Assembly (NCBI GenBank): GCA_910588755.1
Contig: CAJUQZ010000064.1
Span: 1-6,745 of the forward strand
Reading direction: 5' to 3'
Source of the DNA: an uncultured Lachnospiraceae bacterium
GTDB lineage: Bacteria > Bacillota > Clostridia > Lachnospirales > Lachnospiraceae
DNA length: 6,745 nucleotides
Shown here: piece after piece, positions 5,076 to 6,745 of the stretch
Layout of the letters: the number at the start of each line of letters is the position of its first letter
Numbering within the stretch: the stretch's first letter is position 1
Made by a program: the position numbers and the translations under genes
The notes under the pieces: generated by a model
What the model saw: the letters and a program-made list of their open reading frames with translations, nothing else
Databases searched by the model: none
Told to the model about the DNA's origin: nothing

Positions 5076-6558
5076 TCTCACCACCATGCTTGAGCAACAC
5101 CTTATTGTTGTACATGTCCTCGTCCGCCCGCTTCATTGTATCCCGCAAGGATTGATCCTTCTCCGAATCAAAGATACAGCACCCCGACGCAATCCCCATC
5201 TTAAAATCACAGCCTGGCACGCGCAGCTGGTCCACATGCTGCTCCATCTCCTTTTTCACCTGCAGAAACTCACCATAACTGATCCGCTCGACGATGCCGC
5301 AGAACTCATCCCCGCCGATGCGGTACATGTTTCCATACCTGCCAAACGTATCCCGAATCAGCTCACTGCTGATTTTTATATAATAATCACCCATGTCATG
5401 GCCAAGCTTGTCGTTAAAAAGCTTTAGGTTGTTCAAGTCAAACATGATGATTCCCTTATTTTCGCACTTCTTCCCAATACAGCTGTCGATGTGCTTCTCA
5501 AACGCTGCCCTGTTATAGAGCTTTGTCATCGGGTCGATGGACGCCTCCTCCTTGATGTTCTCCGCCTGCCTGCCAATATTTACCAGGCGCGCAAAGTCCC
5601 AGATCAGCGCCGTCGCGACCGCAATCACATACGCAAAATGTCCAAATCGGCTGTAAAGCGCGATATCCGGCGTGCTCGTAAAATAAAAACGATACACATC
5701 TGCAAGACTTAGAATCACCAGAACAAACATAAAGATCGTGTGTGCGATGTATGTCATGCGTTTCCCCTCGCCGTACACCGCCACCTTTGTCCGCCGGCTT
5801 CTCCACATATTGCGCACACCTGTCACTACCACATACACGCCCAGTACCAGGATCGCCGCATTCGTGGGCAAAATCGTATCCGCGTAATCTGCAAGGCCCG
5901 TCAGCTGCAGCAGTGTCGTGACAACGATATCCAGCAGGGTAAGCCACGCCATCACACGCAAAAACTTTGATTTTCCCTCATGGAAAGTAATATTTGCAAA
6001 TACCGTAAAGGGAACAATGGACGCTTTGAGGCACACATAAGCCATCCACACCCACAGCAACAGGTTGTCCACATAAAATGAATAAAAATTAGCCTCCAGC
6101 ATGGACCAGATACCGCGCACCACTGCAAAAAGGCCAAGCCACGGAAGACCACTGCTCAACATCAGACTCTTGCCCGCCACAAGCCAGAGCATGATAATGA
6201 TGAGGCCAAACGCGCTGCCAATAGCGCTAAAGCAAATCAGCAGAAACTTTTCTTTCATATAGCTGTTGGTGATGCCCTCCACTGTCCCGCCATAGAGCAC
6301 AGGCACCATGACCTGCCCGCTGCCATAACACTGGTGCAGCTTTAATGTCAATGTCTTTCCCTCGTCCTCTGGCTGCAGCTCCACAAAAAGCCAGCTATTT
6401 CCCGGCATTTTGCTGCGTGCCCTGGTATTGTTCTCAAATGCAAGCACCTCATTGCCAAGCACATACCATCCAGACCGCAGCACCCGAAGCGCCGCCGCCT
6501 CGTACTCCGCCTGATACATCTGAAACTGCCTGTCCAGCACATTACACTTTATCTGCAT
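5068..6558 (-). CDS. Seven-TM GGDEF protein (predicted diguanylate cyclase) with an aminotransferase-like N-terminus: apparent gene fusion
   Basis: Predicted membrane-bound enzyme making c-di-GMP from two GTP. Residues 1-~42 match the start of DegT/DnrJ/EryC1/StrS sugar aminotransferases (LDRQ at 8-11, LRSGWYVLGNEVLAFE at 27-42), not a sensor; no signal peptide is present. Residues ~44-95 look like the membrane-proximal end of a 7TMR-DISM extracellular domain (PGNSWLFVEL, GKTLTLKLH). Seven hydrophobic helices follow (near 104-127, 133-155, 165-190, 199-220, 228-250, 269-292, 305-328). The GGDEF domain spans ~335-490: DPMTKLYNR (342-350), metal-site D374 in FDLNNLKLFND, GHDMGD (386-391), and GGDEF at 415-419. 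The RxxD inhibitory site normally found six residues before GG is absent. The start at 6558 has GGGGGTGGAG just upstream and overlaps the previous gene by 17 bp, so translation is probably coupled. The catalytic domain looks intact. The truncated sensor may alter topology or signalling. The GGDEF call is secure; the fusion is strongly suggested but could be an assembly artefact. Confidence 0.9.
   Translation of the reverse strand: MQIKCNVLDRQFQMYQAEYEAAALRVLRSGWYVLGNEVLAFENNTRARSKMPGNSWLFVELQPEDEGKTLTLKLHQCYGSGQVMVPVLYGGTVEGITNSYMKEKFLLICFSAIGSAFGLIIIMLWLVAGKSLMLSSGLPWLGLFAVVRGIWSMLEANFYSFYVDNLLLWVWMAYVCLKASIVPFTVFANITFHEGKSKFLRVMAWLTLLDIVVTTLLQLTGLADYADTILPTNAAILVLGVYVVVTGVRNMWRSRRTKVAVYGEGKRMTYIAHTIFMFVLVILSLADVYRFYFTSTPDIALYSRFGHFAYVIAVATALIWDFARLVNIGRQAENIKEEASIDPMTKLYNRAAFEKHIDSCIGKKCENKGIIMFDLNNLKLFNDKLGHDMGDYYIKISSELIRDTFGRYGNMYRIGGDEFCGIVERISYGEFLQVKKEMEQHVDQLRVPGCDFKMGIASGCCIFDSEKDQSLRDTMKRADEDMYNNKVLLKHGGEIR
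6433..6558 (-). other. 5' remnant of a DegT/DnrJ/EryC1/StrS aminotransferase gene forming the fusion's N-terminus
   Basis: Codons 1-42 of the GGDEF gene read as the first helix and conserved SGWYVLG-EV-AFE block of PLP-dependent sugar aminotransferases, which make amino sugars for surface polysaccharides. In an intact enzyme this block runs on into an EFA-type segment and, about 140 residues later, the PLP lysine region. Here it switches to sensor-domain sequence at about 6425-6440. No aminotransferase catalytic residues remain, so this piece cannot be an active enzyme. The assignment comes from recognising the motif and was not tested by alignment. Confidence 0.75.
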
Positions 6559-6745
6559 GACTCCACCCCCATACTCTCTTTGTTCCTTTTACAATATAAT
6601 ACAAGAACAGCGTAAAAGCAATCGAACACAACGGCGTAAACAAATAGCTGTATACGACTTCATTCCCCAAAACAGCGCTTCCCGGTCCGTTGACAATCTT
6701 CCACAAAACCTTTGCGCCAAGGTACTCTACCACAATCCTTTGCAG
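6542..6745 (-). CDS. 3' end of an unrecognised membrane-protein gene, cut by the window edge
   Basis: The last 67 codons of a gene that begins beyond the right edge; the frame is open from the edge to a TAA at 6542-6544. It shows one clear hydrophobic helix near its C-terminus (about YSYLFTPLCSIAFTLFLYYIV) followed by a positively charged tail (KGTKRVWGWSHADKV), as in the last TM segment of a polytopic membrane protein with a cytoplasmic C-terminus. The style resembles the C-terminus of acyltransferase-3 or other polysaccharide-locus membrane proteins, but I cannot assign a family. Its stop overlaps the start of the fusion gene by 17 bp, which implies one operon and translational coupling. 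The overlap with an aminotransferase start fits a surface-sugar or polysaccharide gene cluster to the right. Confidence 0.6.
   Translation of the reverse strand: MQRIVVEYLGAKVLWKIVNGPGSAVLGNEVVYSYLFTPLCSIAFTLFLYYIVKGTKRVWGWSHADKV

Noticed and set aside
6484..6676. VLGNEV occurs in both the upstream membrane protein and the aminotransferase-like segment, hinting at a duplication
   Set aside because: By eye only about 12 of 18 bases match and the flanking sequence does not. In the aminotransferase-like segment the motif is explained by the family, so coincidence is more likely.
1..6745. CRISPR array, tRNA or rRNA gene, insertion sequence or phage gene
   Set aside because: I saw no spaced direct repeats, no cloverleaf-like segment, no transposase motif and no phage protein in either strand.

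Overview
The window looks like chromosome of an anaerobic Gram-positive Clostridia member, most likely Lachnospiraceae. This rests on the gene types (CsoR-controlled CopA, AsnA-type asparagine synthetase, GGDEF and REC-HD-GYP cyclic-di-GMP proteins), the moderate GC of the genes, the AT-rich intergenic gaps, strong AGGAGG-type ribosome binding sites and intrinsic terminators. The genus is not certain.

Layout from left to right. Positions 1-2400 hold a copper-efflux operon on the minus strand. A consensus promoter with a CsoR-like operator in its spacer drives csoR, followed 33 bp later by copA, which runs off the left edge. Positions 2505-3740 hold a separate minus-strand unit: a receiver-HD-GYP protein (predicted c-di-GMP phosphodiesterase) with its own upstream control region and a strong terminator. 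Positions 3674-3989 are a divergent intergenic region. Positions 3990-5000 hold asnA on the plus strand. A 30-bp perfect inverted repeat (5007-5075) ends asnA and also ends the converging gene on the other strand. Positions 5068-6558 hold a seven-TM GGDEF protein on the minus strand, and 6542-6745 the 3' end of an unrecognised membrane-protein gene that overlaps it.

The most unusual object is the GGDEF gene. Its first ~42 residues do not resemble a sensor N-terminus. They read like the start of a DegT/DnrJ/EryC1/StrS sugar aminotransferase (LDRQ...ALRVLRSGWYVLGNEVLAFE). At about residue 42-44 the protein switches to the membrane-proximal part of an extracellular sensor domain, then seven TM helices and an intact GGDEF domain. 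The upstream gene overlaps the start by 17 bp, as expected in a polysaccharide or sugar-biosynthesis operon. This suggests an in-frame deletion or recombination that placed a c-di-GMP synthase under the translation start of an aminotransferase gene.

How the genes work together: csoR and copA form a self-contained copper-responsive efflux unit. The HD-GYP and GGDEF proteins are predicted to degrade and make c-di-GMP, but they are in different transcripts, with asnA between them on the opposite strand. asnA is a housekeeping biosynthetic gene with no evident functional tie to its neighbours.
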